From JABDPF01 sp037384065 (GTDB lineage Bacteria > Pseudomonadota > Gammaproteobacteria > Xanthomonadales > SZUA-36): a stretch of 57,162 bases of DNA. The position numbers and the translations under genes are program-made. Of the stretch, positions 1-11,362 are shown in pieces. Every line of letters starts with the position of its first letter. Position 1 is the stretch's first letter. The DNA is taken from the NCBI GenBank assembly GCA_037384065.1, contig JARROJ010000009.1, forward strand, positions 1 through 57,162. The letters are read 5' to 3'. The notes beneath the pieces were generated by a model. That model was given only the letters and a program-made list of their open reading frames with translations, had not been told where the DNA came from and searched no databases.

Positions 1-3000
1 CCGAGCGGCCGCACCACGCGCAGGCGTTGCTCGATCTCGGCACGCGGAATCCGGGGCGCTTTTTCAAGGACCTCGATCTCGTCGCCGATCAGGCGCGCAA
101 CCGGCAGTCCGTCGACGAGCAGGATCCGGTTCCCAGCGCGTGCGGCTGTCTTGACACCCGGCGTGATGATCCCGCCGAGGTTCAGCGGGTCGGAGGCGCT
201 GATCACCGCGAGCAGGCCCTCGTCGGAGCGCCCTGCCTGGCCCCGCAGCAAACCGACCGCTTCCGGAAGCGCGAACTGCTCGCCGGAGAAACCGTCGACG
301 AAGCGCCCGCCGTGAACCTCGCCCCGGTCTTCCATGCGCCGCAGGTAGCGCAACAGGTCCCGCCAGGGCGGGATCAGCGATTCGCGTTCGAGCACCGCGC
401 GGAACACGACCCCGTAGCGCTGCAGCAGGGCGTCGCAGACGGCCGCCAGCCGTTCCTGTTCCGGAAACAGGGGCGCGTCGCTCGCTTCCACCGTTCGGCC
501 GCGTCGCGGCAGGCTCCAACGGCCCAGCATGCCGCTGGCGACGTTGCCGCCGCGCCGGCGCCGCGTGGCCGACTGGCGGCGCCGCTTTTCCGCTTCCGGG
601 CGAATCAGCCAGCGTAACGGCGAGAAGGCGTCGGACGTCAGCCGTCCGCGCGCGACCAGCTCCGCGATGCCGCGCTCCAGTTGATCGGGAAGCAGCCCGC
701 TGGCCTCGGCGAGGTCCGCCGTGAACAGCGGCCCGTGCCGCTCGAGCGCCTCCAGGACCCGGCATGCCGTGCCGCCCGGAGGGGGTTCGTCCGCTACGTC
801 TTCCTGCATCCAGTACCGGATCGTCGCGCGGGGCGCGAGCGTGATCGGGGTCGCCGCGACGAGGCTGGCGCCGTTGCCCTGGGGCGGCCGGAACCAGGCG
901 AGGTAACCGCTCAGGAACAGTTCATCGAAGCGTCGGGACGAGTAGTCCGCGCACCGCCCCGCCAACAGGCCCTGCTCCCAGGCGGAAACCGGGGCCGCCC
1001 AGCCTTCGAGTTGCGCCACGGCCTGCTCCAGTTCCTCGGCGGGTTCGTCGAAGCCGTGCCAGTGCACCAGGAACCGCAGGAACGCCGCCGGCGCCACGGG
1101 CCGCGCGGCGCGCCGCCGCCGTTCCCGGCTGTACCGGTGCATGCGCGCCAGGAGGCGCCGTTCGCACCAGGCCGGATCGTCGTCCTTCTCGGTGTCCGCC
1201 GTCGCCATCAGCATCGCGTAGCCTTCGGCCTGCAAGGCGCGCAGCGCCACCTCGATGGCGCCCGGTTGAAGGCCGAAGTCGTCGGCGAGCACCGAGATCC
1301 GGACCGGTCCGAGGCAGGCCAGCCGGCTGCGCAGCAACTCGACCAGGGCGCCGTCGCGTTCGACCGGCTGCGCCGGGAATACCGTCGACGGATCCGGCGT
1401 GCATTCGGCCTCGGCATGGATGGCCCGGAACTCCGCCAGGCGTTCGGTGGCGACCCACCACTGGCGGCCCGCGGCACGGACCCGGCAGGCCCGGAACGCT
1501 TCCGCGAGCTGATGGAACCAGCGCTCCCACATCGCGGCGTTGCCGCCCGAACCGGTGCTCGATACGCCGGAGCCGTACTCGTTTTCGGTCAGAAAGCCGC
1601 ACTGCAGCAGGCCGTCATGCAGCTCGTCCGCGTTGCGCGGGCGGATCCAGGCTTCGTTGCGGACCTGTTCGCGCGCTTCAACCGTGATGATGCGCAAGGT
1701 GGCCGCTTCGCCGAGGTCGTCCGGGGTCTGGCGAATGGCGCGGGTGCGCCGCTCCTCGGCCTCCCCATCGTCGAGAAAAGCATACGGCCGCGCGTTGATG
1801 ATCTCGGCGGCAAGCGGCGACGGTGCGTTCAGATCCACGCAGTCGATCGCAACGGCATCGTTCTCGATGCGTTCGAGCAGCGCGACGAGGCCGTCGATGT
1901 CCATGCTGTCGTGCAGGCAGTCGTCCAGGGTCTGCCGGACCAGTGGGTGGTCGGGAATTTCGCGTTCGCCGCGGATGTTCTCCAGGCAGGCCAGTTGATC
2001 GGGAAACACCACGGCAACGAGGTCCTCGGCCTGGTTGCGCTGCCACTGGGGCGGAAGTTTCTGGCCGTTGCGCATGCGCTGCACGGCGAGCGCGATCGTC
2101 GCGTTCCAGCGCCAGCGCACCTCGAACAGCGGCGCGTCGAGCAGCGCCTGGATCAGCACCTGCTCGACCGTCGCCGGCTTGAGGTACGACGGCACGTCCC
2201 GGGATTCGAAACTGTGCGTCTCGCCCAGGGACAGGATCAGGCTGTCCTCCAGCGCCGAGGCCTGCAGTTCGAAATTGAAGCGGCGGCAGAACCGCTTGCG
2301 CAGCGACAGGCCCCAGGCCCGCATGACCCGGGAACCGAGCGGTGCGTGCACGACCAGGTGCATGTCGCCGCTCTCGTCGAAGAAGCGTTCCAGCACGATG
2401 TGATTCTGTGTCGGCAGGCAGCCCAGCGCCGCGCGAGCCGCGTCCAGGTAGGCCGTGACCTGGGCCGCCGCGGCGCCGTCGATGCCCTGCCCCGCCAACC
2501 AGGCGCAGGCAGCCTCGGCGCCGTCGTGCGCGAGGCGGGCCGCCATCTGCTCGCGCAGCGCCGAGACGGCTGCCGAGAGTTCATCGGTCCGGCCGGGACG
2601 GTCGCCGAACCAGAACGGAATCGTCGGGGGCTGACCGTGCGCGTCTTCCACCAGCACGCGGCCGGTCTCGATCTTCAGGATCCGGTAGCTGGTGTTGCCG
2701 AGCTGGAAAATATCGCCCGGAATGCTCTCGAAGGCGAAGTCCTCGTTCAGGGTGCCGATGCGGTACCCCTGGGGCATCAGGATCACGTCGGAATCGAAAT
2801 GGTCGGGAATCGCGCCGCCGTTCTGCAGTGCAGTCAGGCGCGCCGCGGGACGGGCGCGCAGGCGGCCGTTCACCGCGTCATGGTGCAGGTAGGCCGCGCG
2901 CCGCCCGCGCCGGGTCGCATAGCCGCCGGCCAGCATGTCGATCACCTCGTCGAACCGGGTTCGCGGCAGTTCCCGGTACGGCCAGGCGTTGCGGACGGTT

Positions 3001-4292
3001 TCGTACAGGTCAGCGCTGTCCCACTCGCGCGCGCTGACCTCGGCCACGATCTGCTGGGCCAGGACGTCGAGCGGCGCAGGGGGAATCAGCACCGCGTCGA
3101 GGATGCCTTCCCCGACCGAGCGCAGCAGTGCGACGCACTCGACCAGGTCGTCGCGTGACAGCGGAAACAGCCGCCCTTTCGGAACTTCGCCGACGGCGTG
3201 GCCGGCCCGGCCCACCCGCTGGATGAAGGCCGCGATGCTGCCCGGCGAACCGAGCTGGCAGACCAGGTCGACGTGGCCGATATCGATACCGAGTTCCAGG
3301 GATGCGGTCGCGACGAGGGCCCGCAGACGGCCCTGTTTCAGCGCCTGCTCGGCTTGCAGGCGATGGTCGCGGGACAGGCTGCCGTGGTGCGCCGTGACGG
3401 CCTCCTCACCGAGGCGCTCGGCCAGGTGCCGCGCCAGGCGCTCGGCAAGCCGCCGCGTGTTGACGAACACCAGCGTCGTGCGGTGCGTTTCGATCAGGCC
3501 TTCGAGACGGTCGTAAATCTCTTCCCAGACTTCGTTCGACATCACCGGCGTCAGCGGCGAATCGGGCAGTTCCAGCGCAATGTCGCGCGCTCGCTGGTGG
3601 CCGGTGTCCACGATGTGACACGCGCGGCCGCCGGCCAGGAAACGCCCGATCTCCTCGATCGGCTTCTGCGTGGCGGACAGGCCGATGCGCCGGGGTCGCC
3701 CGCCCTGGCGCTCCGCGGTCAGCGCGTCCAGGCGCGCCAGCGACAGCGCCAGGTGGCTGCCGCGCTTGCTGCCGGCGATCGCGTGGATTTCGTCGACGAT
3801 CACGTTCCGCACGCCCGCCAGGATGCCGCGGCCGGAATCCGACGTAAGCAACAGGTACAGCGATTCCGGCGTCGTGACCAGGATCTGGGGCGGCGCGCGG
3901 CGCATCTTTTCGCGATCGCCCGGCGGTGTGTCCCCGGTGCGCACCATCGCCCGTATGCCGGAAGGCGCGCCCGCGTGCTCCAGCAGCCAGTCGTCGATGC
4001 CCTGCAGGGGGTGACGCAGGTTTTTCTCGATGTCGTTCGACAGGGCCTTCAACGGCGAAACGTAGAGCACCTGGACACCGTCCTGCAGCGGACGGTCCCG
4101 GCTCTGCTCGACCAGCTCGTTAATAGCGCACAGGAAGGCGGCGAACGTCTTGCCGCTGCCGGTCGGCGCGGCGATCAGGACGTTGTCTTCCGTGCCGATG
4201 GCGCGCCAGGCTGCCGCCTGGACCGGCGTTTCGGCGGGAAAAGCGCCCTCGAACCAGGCGCGTACGGCGGGATGAAATGCGGTTCGTTCCAT
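1..4292 (-). CDS. lhr: Large ATP-dependent DNA helicase Lhr (3' end outside window)
   Basis: Superfamily 2 DNA helicase of the Lhr (large helicase-related) family, implicated in DNA repair. The frame is open from ATG at 4292 to the window edge, giving 1430 codons with no stop; full-length Lhr proteins are around 1,400-1,550 residues, so little is missing. Walker A APTGSGKT lies at residues 42-49 and the DEIH Walker B box at about 167-170, followed by the Lhr-typical AIAGSKRG stretch. A conserved Lhr block (GGAIPDHF then DEDFA-type and GDIFQLG) is read around 2700-2830 in the same frame. Length shows it is the full-length form with the long C-terminal extension, not Lhr-core only. No Shine-Dalgarno sequence is seen before the ATG. 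Confidence 0.93.
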   Translation of the reverse strand, partial: MERTAFHPAVRAWFEGAFPAETPVQAAAWRAIGTEDNVLIAAPTGSGKTFAAFLCAINELVEQSRDRPLQDGVQVLYVSPLKALSNDIEKNLRHPLQGIDDWLLEHAGAPSGIRAMVRTGDTPPGDREKMRRAPPQILVTTPESLYLLLTSDSGRGILAGVRNVIVDEIHAIAGSKRGSHLALSLARLDALTAERQGGRPRRIGLSATQKPIEEIGRFLAGGRACHIVDTGHQRARDIALELPDSPLTPVMSNEVWEEIYDRLEGLIETHRTTLVFVNTRRLAERLARHLAERLGEEAVTAHHGSLSRDHRLQAEQALKQGRLRALVATASLELGIDIGHVDLVCQLGSPGSIAAFIQRVGRAGHAVGEVPKGRLFPLSRDDLVECVALLRSVGEGILDAVLIPPAPLDVLAQQIVAEVSAREWDSADLYETVRNAWPYRELPRTRFDEVIDMLAGGYATRRGRRAAYLHHDAVNGRLRARPAARLTALQNGGAIPDHFDSDVILMPQGYRIGTLNEDFAFESIPGDIFQLGNTSYRILKIETGRVLVEDAHGQPPTIPFWFGDRPGRTDELSAAVSALREQMAARLAHDGAEAACAWLAGQGIDGAAAAQVTAYLDAARAALGCLPTQNHIVLERFFDESGDMHLVVHAPLGSRVMRAWGLSLRKRFCRRFNFELQASALEDSLILSLGETHSFESRDVPSYLKPATVEQVLIQALLDAPLFEVRWRWNATIALAVQRMRNGQKLPPQWQRNQAEDLVAVVFPDQLACLENIRGEREIPDHPLVRQTLDDCLHDSMDIDGLVALLERIENDAVAIDCVDLNAPSPLAAEIINARPYAFLDDGEAEERRTRAIRQTPDDLGEAATLRIITVEAREQVRNEAWIRPRNADELHDGLLQCGFLTENEYGSGVSSTGSGGNAAMWERWFHQLAEAFRACRVRAAGRQWWVATERLAEFRAIHAEAECTPDPSTVFPAQPVERDGALVELLRSRLACLGPVRISVLADDFGLQPGAIEVALRALQAEGYAMLMATADTEKDDDPAWCERRLLARMHRYSRERRRRAARPVAPAAFLRFLVHWHGFDEPAEELEQAVAQLEGWAAPVSAWEQGLLAGRCADYSSRRFDELFLSGYLAWFRPPQGNGASLVAATPITLAPRATIRYWMQEDVADEPPPGGTACRVLEALERHGPLFTADLAEASGLLPDQLERGIAELVARGRLTSDAFSPLRWLIRPEAEKRRRQSATRRRRGGNVASGMLGRWSLPRRGRTVEASDAPLFPEQERLAAVCDALLQRYGVVFRAVLERESLIPPWRDLLRYLRRMEDRGEVHGGRFVDGFSGEQFALPEAVGLLRGQAGRSDEGLLAVISASDPLNLGGIITPGVKTAARAGNRILLVDGLPVARLIGDEIEVLEKAPRIPRAEIEQRLRVVRPL

Positions 4293-4298
4293 CGCGCT

Positions 4299-4335
4299 AT
4301 TGTACCCGCGGGATTCTCATTTCATGAGAAGCGGG
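4299..4335 (-). promoter_or_regulatory. Possible lhr promoter with palindrome
   Basis: On the minus strand a -10-like TACAAT (4304-4299) ends 6 bp before the lhr ATG. Upstream lies a palindrome TTCTCAT-TTC-ATGAGAA (4314-4330), flanked by CCCGC and GCGGG arms (4305-4309, 4331-4335). The palindrome covers the spacer and -35 region and could be an operator or a hairpin. No clear -35 box is seen. Confidence 0.35.
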
Positions 4336-4389
4336 TTCCGCCGGGCCCGGAAGCACGCCGGGGTGCGGTCCGCCACGGCCTTGCCGCGG

Positions 4390-4859
4390 TCAATCGATCG
4401 ACGGCGCGGGAAGCTTGTCCAGCACTTCGTCCAGGGGCACGGGCGCCCAGTCGGCGCCGATCAACAGCCACTCGCCGTCGCGCTCCTGCCAGGCCGTCGA
4501 AAAGTCGTAGACCTGCCCGCGCTCGGGTATCCAGCCCGGGCCGCCGGTGACCAGGGCGCGGAATTCCGCCGTGGCCGTGTCCGGTCCGGTTTCGGTGACG
4601 TTAATCGGAAAAAGCTGCGCCTGCAGGCGTTCGAAACGCCGCAGCTGGAACACCACCAGCGCGCGTACCTGGTCCCGGTTCATGCCGCCATTGCGACCGA
4701 CGAAGTCCTCGGCGATATGCGCCATGAACGCGCGACGCTCGCCGGCTTCGATCTTCTCTTCCATCTGCCGGATCTGGGCGATCACCCGCTGCTCGACGGT
4801 CAGTGGCTGGCTGCAGGCGACCAGAAAGAGAACCAGAACCGGCAGCCACGTGCGCGGTT

Positions 4860-4863
<4 letters not shown>
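4390..4863 (-). CDS. Small predicted lipoprotein coupled to the GCS2-CBS gene
   Basis: A 157-residue predicted lipoprotein. The N-terminus has a hydrophobic signal segment ending in a lipobox (FLVAC) with Cys at about residue 17, followed by a helical stretch and an alpha+beta C-terminal part of the kind seen in NTF2-like/SnoaL-like folds (fold assignment is inference). Its ATG overlaps the TGA of the upstream GCS2-CBS gene by 4 bp (ATGA), so translation is probably coupled. I do not recognise a named family. The same frame stays open far upstream inside the GCS2 gene, but the lipobox and the ATGA junction fix the start here. Confidence 0.8.
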
Positions 4864-6776
<1,913 letters not shown>

Positions 6777-6977
6777 CCGGCGTTCCCCGTGTTCCCGGTC
6801 GCTTACGCCGCCCGATCATAGCAGGACTGAAGCGCGCTCGCCGCATTTCTCGCGGTTACGGCCCGGTTTCGCGCGACCCGGCGCCGTTTCGGCGCCCTCG
6901 AAAGTGTCGTTCCGGACGGCATCAAAATTCGGCGTCTTTTGGTTTACACTGTAGCCGTCGTCATACGAGGAAAGCAT

Positions 6978-8639
6978 GTGGACAAGCCCTGGCTGAAGAA
7001 TTATCCCGAAGGTGTTCCCGCCGAAATCGACCTGAACCGCTACACGTCGATCCTGGACCTCTACGATGCGAGCATCGAGACGTACGCCGATCGCGCCGCC
7101 TACACCAATTTCGACAAGGAACTGACGTTCCGCGAGCTGGATCGGCTCAGTGAACAGTTCGCGGCCTACCTGCAAGGCCTCGGCCTGGAAAAGGGCGACC
7201 GCATCGCCCTGATGATGCCCAACATCCTGCAGTACCCGGTGGCGATTTTCGGCGCCCTTAAAGCGGGCCTCGTGATCGTCAACACGAACCCCATGTACAC
7301 CGCCCGCGAATTGCGCCATCAACTCACGGATTCGGGCGCGCGGGCCATCGTCGTGGTCGAAAATTTCGCCCACGTCGTGGAGAAGGTGCGGGACGACGTC
7401 CCGGTCGAGCACATCGTGACGACGCGGGTCGGCGACCTGCTCGGATTCCCGAAGGGCACGCTGATCGATTTCGTGCTGCGTTACGTCAAGAAAGCGGTGC
7501 CGGCGTTCAACCTGCCGGGCGCCGTGCGCTTCACCGATGCCCTGCGCCGTGGTGCGGACCAGGCGGTCGAGCGCGCGCCGAACACGCTCGACGACATCGC
7601 CTTCCTGCAATACACCGGCGGGACCACCGGCGTCGCCAAGGGCGCCATGCTGACCCACCGCAACATCGTCGCCAACATGCTGCAGGCCAAGGAATGGATG
7701 GTCTCGGCGAAGCTGGGCGAAGATGTCGAGTACGTCATCTGCGCCCTGCCCCTTTATCACATCTTCGCATTGACGGCGAACTGCTTCTCCTTCATGGCGA
7801 TGGGCGGGGTCAACGTCCTGATCACGAACCCGCGCGACATGGACGGATTCGTCAAGGAACTTTCGAAGGTGCCGTTTTCCTTCCTGACCGGCGTCAACAC
7901 GCTGTTCAACGGCCTGCTGAACACGCCGGGCTTCGCCGAGCTCGATTTCAGCCACCTGAAGGGCGCGCTGGGCGGCGGCATGGCGGTGCAGCGCGCCGTT
8001 GCAAACCGCTGGCGCGAAGTCACCGGAACGCCGCTGGTCGAGGCCTACGGGCTGACCGAAACCTCGCCGGCCGCCTGCATCAATCCGTTCGACATAGAAG
8101 AATTCAACGGCTGCATCGGTTTGCCGATTTCGTCCACCGAGTGCGGCATCATGAACGACGACGGCGAACTCCTGCCGCAGGGCGAAGTGGGCGAACTCGT
8201 GGTGCGCGGGCCGCAGGTCATGAAAGGCTACTGGCAGCGACCGGAGGAGACCGCGAAGGTCCTGACCGACGACGGCTGGTTGCGAACCGGCGACGTCGCG
8301 ACGATGACGCCCGACGGATTCTTCAAGATCGTCGATCGCAAGAAAGACATGATCCTGGTGTCCGGCTTCAACGTGTTCCCGAACGAGATCGAGGACGTCG
8401 TCGCGCATCACCCGAAGGTTCTCGAAGTCGCCGCCGTCGGCGTGCCGGACGAGAAGTCCACCGAGGCCGTGAAGCTGTTCGTGGTGAAGTCCGATCCGTC
8501 GCTCACCGAAGCGGAGCTCCGTGCGTTCTGCAAGGAAGAACTCACCGGATACAAGCGACCCAAACACATCGAGTTCCGCGACGAACTGCCGAAAAGCAAC
8601 GTCGGCAAGATCCTGCGCCGCGAATTGCGAGACGCGTAG
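6978..8639 (+). CDS. fadD: Long-chain acyl-CoA synthetase FadD
   Basis: AMP-forming ligase (553 aa; E. coli FadD is 561) that activates fatty acids to acyl-CoA at the inner membrane. The AMP-binding P-loop YTGGTTG is at residues 212-218, YGLTETSP at 357-364 and GWLRTGD at 433-439, followed by the hinge and C-terminal motif DRKKDMILVSGFNVFPNEIE. The start is GTG at 6978 (VDKPWLKNYPEGVPAEI), which matches the FadD N-terminus and follows a GAGGA ribosome site at 6967-6971; a longer frame from 6939 has neither. It is divergent from the GCS2-CBS gene. Acts with fadE and the fadB/fadI-like genes elsewhere in the window. Confidence 0.95.
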   Translation: MDKPWLKNYPEGVPAEIDLNRYTSILDLYDASIETYADRAAYTNFDKELTFRELDRLSEQFAAYLQGLGLEKGDRIALMMPNILQYPVAIFGALKAGLVIVNTNPMYTARELRHQLTDSGARAIVVVENFAHVVEKVRDDVPVEHIVTTRVGDLLGFPKGTLIDFVLRYVKKAVPAFNLPGAVRFTDALRRGADQAVERAPNTLDDIAFLQYTGGTTGVAKGAMLTHRNIVANMLQAKEWMVSAKLGEDVEYVICALPLYHIFALTANCFSFMAMGGVNVLITNPRDMDGFVKELSKVPFSFLTGVNTLFNGLLNTPGFAELDFSHLKGALGGGMAVQRAVANRWREVTGTPLVEAYGLTETSPAACINPFDIEEFNGCIGLPISSTECGIMNDDGELLPQGEVGELVVRGPQVMKGYWQRPEETAKVLTDDGWLRTGDVATMTPDGFFKIVDRKKDMILVSGFNVFPNEIEDVVAHHPKVLEVAAVGVPDEKSTEAVKLFVVKSDPSLTEAELRAFCKEELTGYKRPKHIEFRDELPKSNVGKILRRELRDA

Positions 8640-8652
8640 CGGCCGTTCACAC

Positions 8653-8671
8653 CCGGGCGCACGGCGCCCGG
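8653..8671. terminator. GC-rich hairpin between convergent fadD and dinB
   Basis: Perfect 8-bp stem CCGGGCGC / GCGCCCGG with an ACG loop, placed between the fadD stop (8639) and the dinB stop (8674). It has no T-run on either side, so it may end transcription only weakly or with help; its position between converging genes supports a bidirectional role. Confidence 0.4.
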
Positions 8672-8673
8672 CG

Positions 8674-9855
8674 TCACTCCTTGCGGCGCAGCAAGGTCCG
8701 TGCGTGGGCGATTTTGGCGCTGCCGAAACGGCGATTGATCGCATCGAACACCCGGTCGACACGGTGCTCCGCGCCGCGGTCGCCGGGGTCGTCCGTCGCC
8801 GCTTCCGGTTCGAGTGCGCTGACCCCCATCCCCAGCAACCGCACCGCAGTCGAGCGGTGGTTCGCCCGCCAGTTCGAGAACAGCGCGCGCGCCAGCGCAT
8901 ACAGGGTGCGGGTGCTGCTCGAGGGCGCCACCATGCTGCGACTGCGGGTCACGGTATGAAACCGGTCGTCACGAATCTTCACGGTGACGGTTCGGGCCAG
9001 CAGCCCGGCCGCGCGCAACCGCGTCGCGACGCGGTCGGTCTGCGACTGTAACTCGGCGAGCAATTCGTCGGTGTCGGTCAGGCTGACCTCGAACGTCACC
9101 TCGTGACTGATCGAGCGGGCCGGCCGTCGGCGGCTCACCGCGCGGTCGTCTTCGCCGCGCGCCAGGCGCATGAAGTGCGCGGCGCGGCTGCCCAGGGCCT
9201 GCTCGACGACGGACGGGTCGGCGCGCCGCAACTGGCCGATGGTGAGCAGGCCGAGCGCGCGCAACCGGGGCGCGGTGCGCTTGCCGATGCCCCAGAGGCG
9301 GGTGACCGGCATCGGGTCGAGAAAGGCCTGCACGCGGTCCTCTTCGACCACCGTCAGTCCATTCGGTTTGTGGGCGTCGGACGCGAGCTTGGCGAGAAAC
9401 TTGTTGTGCGCGACGCCGACCGAAGCGGTCAGCCCGGTGACCTCGCGAATCCGATGGCGGATCGCGTCCGCGATGGTCCGCGCCGAGCCGAACAGGCGCA
9501 GGCTGCCGGTGACATCCAGAAACGCCTCGTCCAGCGACAAGCCCTCCACCCGCGGCGTGAACTCCTCGAACACGCGGAACACCTGGCGCGACACCTCGCG
9601 GTAGCGTTCCATTCGAGGCCGGATAAACCGGGCCTGCGGACACCGGCGGCGCGCCTGCGCCATCGGCATCGCGGAATGCACGCCGAATCGCCTCGCCGCG
9701 TAGTTGGCCGTTGCGACGACGCCGCGGGAACCGAGACCGCCGACCACCACCGGCAGGCCGCTCAGCCCGGGGTCGTCGAGTTCCTCGACAGACGCGTAGA
9801 ACGCGTCCATGTCGACGTGCAGGATCGCCCGCTTGCCACTGCTTTCCGCTGTCAT
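8674..9855 (-). CDS. dinB: DNA polymerase IV (DinB), Y-family
   Basis: Translesion polymerase of 393 aa. Catalytic acidic residues are visible: D15 in HVDMD and D109-E110 in SLDE, with the FY steric-gate pair at 19-20. The palm/fingers, thumb HhH region (VTRLWGIGKRTAPRLRALG) and little finger domain are all present. The ATG at 9855 is preferred because the conserved ILHVDMDAF begins at residue 11; a longer frame to 9936 would run into the divergent aminotransferase. A perfect TATAAT lies at 9894-9889 upstream on the minus strand. No CTGT-N8-ACAG LexA box is seen at this gene, unlike lexA and dnaE2. Confidence 0.94.
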   Translation of the reverse strand: MTAESSGKRAILHVDMDAFYASVEELDDPGLSGLPVVVGGLGSRGVVATANYAARRFGVHSAMPMAQARRRCPQARFIRPRMERYREVSRQVFRVFEEFTPRVEGLSLDEAFLDVTGSLRLFGSARTIADAIRHRIREVTGLTASVGVAHNKFLAKLASDAHKPNGLTVVEEDRVQAFLDPMPVTRLWGIGKRTAPRLRALGLLTIGQLRRADPSVVEQALGSRAAHFMRLARGEDDRAVSRRRPARSISHEVTFEVSLTDTDELLAELQSQTDRVATRLRAAGLLARTVTVKIRDDRFHTVTRSRSMVAPSSSTRTLYALARALFSNWRANHRSTAVRLLGMGVSALEPEAATDDPGDRGAEHRVDRVFDAINRRFGSAKIAHARTLLRRKE

Positions 9856-9864
9856 GCGCCTCGC

Positions 9865-9893
9865 TTGCCCCGACCGGGATTCCGCTCCATTAT
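9865..9893 (+). promoter_or_regulatory. Possible promoter of the aminotransferase gene
   Basis: TTGCCC (9865-9870) and CATTAT (9888-9893) are separated by 17 bp, and CATTAT ends 6 bp before ATG 9900, so transcription would start at about the first base of the start codon. The opposite strand carries a TATAAT (9894-9889) that may serve dinB. Confidence 0.4.
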
Positions 9894-9899
9894 ATCGGG

Positions 9900-11024
9900 A
9901 TGCATACCCGATTCCCGGTCCTCGAGCAGGACGCACCCTACCTCAACCACGCCGCTGTCGGCCCGTGGCCGCGCGCCACGGCGGAAGCCGTCCAGGCCTT
10001 CGCCGACGAGAACATGCGGCACGGCAGCGCCAACTATTTCCAATGGCTCGAACGGGAGCGCGCGCTGCGCGAAATGCTCGCTCGCCTGACCGGCGCGCCC
10101 TCGGCGGACGACATTGCGCTGCTGAAGAACACCACCGAATGCATTTCGACGGTGGCCTGGGGGCTCGACTGGCAACCGGGCGAGAACGTCGTTCTGCCGG
10201 CGGCCGAATTTCCATCCAATCGCCTGCCCTGGCTGGCGCAGGCGGCGCGGGGCGTCGAGGCGCGGGAAGTCGACATTCGCGCGACCGAGGACGCCGAACG
10301 CGCGTTGATCGACGCCATGGACGCGAACACCCGCCTGCTGACGGTGAGCTCGGTGCAATGGGCGGACGGTTTCCGGCTCGATCTCGAACGCCTCGGCAAG
10401 GCCTGCCGCAAGCGCGGCGTGCTGTTTTTCGTGGACGCGATCCAGCAACTCGGCGCGCTGCCGATCGACGTCGAGGCGGCCCAGGCCGACTTTCTTGCGG
10501 CGGACGCCCACAAGTGGTTGCTCGCCCCGGAGGGCATCGCCGTGTTCTTCTGCCGCGCGGACGTGCGGCCGCAACTGCAGCTGTTGCAACAGGGCTGGCA
10601 CATGGTCGACCGCTCCTGGGATTTCGACCGCACGGAGTGGCCGGTCTCGGAAACCGCCGTGCGCTTCGAGGCCGGCAGCCCCAACACCATGGGCCAGGCG
10701 GCCCTGCACGCCTCGGCCGGACTGCTGCTCGACCACGGCATCGATCGCGTCGCCGCCGCGATCCTCGCGAACACGGACCGGCTGATGCGCGAACTGGTCC
10801 GCATCGACGGTATTCGGTTGAACAGCCGCACGGAGCCGTCACGGCGGTCGGGCATCGTCAGTTTCCGGCATGAAACGATCGCCCCGGGTGCGCTGTACCA
10901 GGGGTTGAAGGAACGGGGGATCAGTTGCGCGTTGCGCGAGGGCGGCGTCCGCGTGTCACCGCATTTCTACCAGGGCGATGCGGAGCTGGACGTGTTCCTG
11001 GAGGCGCTGGCTCACATCGTGTGA
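9900..11024 (+). CDS. Class V aminotransferase (cysteine-desulfurase-like fold)
   Basis: PLP-dependent enzyme of fold type I, 374 aa. K205 in DAHKWLLAPEG is the predicted Schiff-base lysine, and FVDAIQQLG carries the PLP-nitrogen Asp. The opening LNHAAVGPWPR and NTTECISTVAWGL resemble the SufS/isopenicillin-N-epimerase-like subgroup rather than the housekeeping IscS, and there is no iron-sulfur cluster gene next to it, so the substrate is unknown. The ATG at 9900 follows a -10-like sequence directly, with no ribosome site. Its last 13 bp overlap the convergent pilZ gene. Confidence 0.85.
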   Translation: MHTRFPVLEQDAPYLNHAAVGPWPRATAEAVQAFADENMRHGSANYFQWLERERALREMLARLTGAPSADDIALLKNTTECISTVAWGLDWQPGENVVLPAAEFPSNRLPWLAQAARGVEAREVDIRATEDAERALIDAMDANTRLLTVSSVQWADGFRLDLERLGKACRKRGVLFFVDAIQQLGALPIDVEAAQADFLAADAHKWLLAPEGIAVFFCRADVRPQLQLLQQGWHMVDRSWDFDRTEWPVSETAVRFEAGSPNTMGQAALHASAGLLLDHGIDRVAAAILANTDRLMRELVRIDGIRLNSRTEPSRRSGIVSFRHETIAPGALYQGLKERGISCALREGGVRVSPHFYQGDAELDVFLEALAHIV

Positions 11025-11353
11025 GTGGGCTTGTTGCTCTTCAACTGGCCCGCCAGGTGGGATTCGATCACGGTGCGCGCATGCGCTCCATCCTGGGTAT
11101 CGGCGAACTGGACGCCGATGCCGGCCTTGCGGTTTCCGGCTGCGCCCTGCGGCGTGATCCACACCACTTTGCCGGGAATCGGCAGGCGCTCCTCGAACTC
11201 CAGCACCGTCAGCAACAGGAACACTTCATCGCCGAGGTTGAAGCGCTTGGTGCTCGGCACGAACAGGCCGCCGCCACTGACGAACGGCATGTACGACTTG
11301 TACAGCGCCTGCCGGTCCTTGATCGAGAGAGAGAGAATTCCTTGTTGCGCCAT
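11012..11353 (-). CDS. pilZ: PilZ-domain protein, type IV pilus type
   Basis: A 113-residue single-domain protein matching the Pseudomonas/Xanthomonas PilZ needed for type IV pilus assembly: GILSLSIKDRQALYKSYMPF, GGLFVPS, KVVWITPQGAAGNRKAGIGV and the conserved ending PTHTM. This subtype usually lacks the full c-di-GMP RxxxR site, and none is seen here. It lies just after holB, as in Pseudomonas. The gene ends inside the convergent aminotransferase gene (13 bp overlap). Confidence 0.93.
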   Translation of the reverse strand: MAQQGILSLSIKDRQALYKSYMPFVSGGGLFVPSTKRFNLGDEVFLLLTVLEFEERLPIPGKVVWITPQGAAGNRKAGIGVQFADTQDGAHARTVIESHLAGQLKSNKPTHTM

Positions 11354-11362
11354 GGTTCCTTC

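Noticed and set aside
7..765. Plus- and minus-strand short frames at the left edge
   Set aside because: All lie within the open lhr frame and lack start signals or motifs.
681..4550. Long plus-strand open frames opposite lhr
   Set aside because: They are antisense shadows in GC-rich sequence; the minus frame has Walker A, DEIH and Lhr blocks in one unbroken reading frame.
6816..8900. 694-codon minus-strand frame opposite fadD
   Set aside because: No family motif, Arg/His/Gln-rich shadow composition, and fadD motifs on the plus strand are clear.
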